From NCBI GenBank assembly GCA_947169985.1, contig CAMVRW010000166.1, positions 1-5,667 of the forward strand: 5,667 nt of DNA, in the 5' to 3' direction. Below are positions 5,489-5,667 of this stretch, piece by piece; the stretch's first letter is position 1; the number at the start of each line of letters is the position of its first letter. Under the pieces are notes generated by a model. The model saw only the letters and a program-made list of their open reading frames with translations, was not told the DNA's origin and did no database searches. A program made the translations under genes and the position numbers. This stretch comes from an uncultured Butyrivibrio sp. GTDB taxonomy: Bacteria > Bacillota > Clostridia > Lachnospirales > Lachnospiraceae.

Positions 5489-5667
5489 TTACTTGGCGAA
5501 GTCTGTGGCTCTGCTCTCTCTGATGATGTTAACCTTGATCTGTCCGGGATATTCCATCTCGTCCTCGATCTTCTTGGCAATCTCACGAGCCATGATAACC
5601 ATGTCTTCGTCTGAAACCTGCTCAGGAACTACCATTACTCTGACTTCTCGGCCAGCCTGAATAGCGA
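5489..5667 (-). CDS. rny: Ribonuclease Y, C-terminal 59 residues (5' end outside window)
   Basis: The visible C-terminus reads [20 protein letters not shown], then an Ala/Arg/Lys/Glu helix ([13 protein letters not shown]), then [13 protein letters not shown] and a final RATDFAK before TAA. This is the highly conserved end of RNase Y (YmdA), following the HD domain; family members are about 510-530 residues, so roughly 90% of the gene lies outside. RNase Y is a membrane-anchored endoribonuclease that starts mRNA decay in many Bacillota, with an N-terminal transmembrane helix, coiled coil, KH and HD domains, none of them visible here. It is followed by its own terminator, so the downstream regulator is not expected to share its main transcript. 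Confidence 0.95.
   Translation of the reverse strand, partial: AIQAGREVRVMVVPEQVSDEDMVIMAREIAKKIEDEMEYPGQIKVNIIRESRATDFAK

Noticed and set aside
5404..5586. Minus-strand 60-codon frame ending in the rny-dtxR spacer
   Set aside because: Overlaps the rny C-terminus in another frame and runs through its terminator hairpin. The rny frame is clearly the real one.
1..5667. CRISPR array, tRNA, rRNA, insertion sequence or attachment site
   Set aside because: No regularly spaced direct repeats, cloverleaf, transposase-like frame or long terminal inverted repeats were seen on either strand.

Overview
The window is compact Bacillota-type DNA of moderate GC, and every supportable gene lies on the minus strand. 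An RNase Y C-terminus, a clostridial-style DtxR/MntR regulator, strong AAGGAGG-type ribosome binding sites and U-rich intrinsic terminators point to a Clostridia member. Lachnospiraceae (Butyrivibrio-like) is my best guess, made from style only and not from any search.

Reading in the direction of transcription (high to low coordinates), the first part is core housekeeping. The 3' end of rny (5489-5667) is closed by a clean terminator (5432-5461). A DtxR/MntR-family metalloregulator (4996-5367) follows, with its own extended -10 promoter near 5415-5423 and a long terminator-like hairpin (4945-4995) directly after its stop codon.

The second part is an accessory-looking four-gene cassette: a two-part GNAT acetyltransferase (4090-4929), a 1053-residue protein of unknown family (889-4050), a YbjN-like small protein (332-862), and a SpoIIE/RsbU-type PP2C phosphatase that runs off the left edge (1-326). 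The gaps are 39, 26 and 5 nt, and the ribosome binding site of the last gene overlaps the stop codon of the YbjN-like gene, so they are very probably one operon.

The large protein is the centre of interest. It has a basic N-terminus without a signal peptide, a very acidic Ser/Asp/Glu region with three SDSEDE copies, a short basic patch, a Val-Pro repeat, about 480 residues of mostly helical charged sequence, and then three glycine/alanine-rich hydrophobic stretches that could insert into a membrane. It lies directly upstream of a protein whose likely fold is related to type III secretion chaperones, next to a modifying enzyme and a phosphatase. This suggests, but does not prove, a client/effector with dedicated chaperone and regulators. 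No secretion apparatus, immunity gene, mobile element, CRISPR array, tRNA or rRNA is visible. No gene-free stretch exceeds 300 bases; the longest is the 121-nt rny-dtxR spacer.
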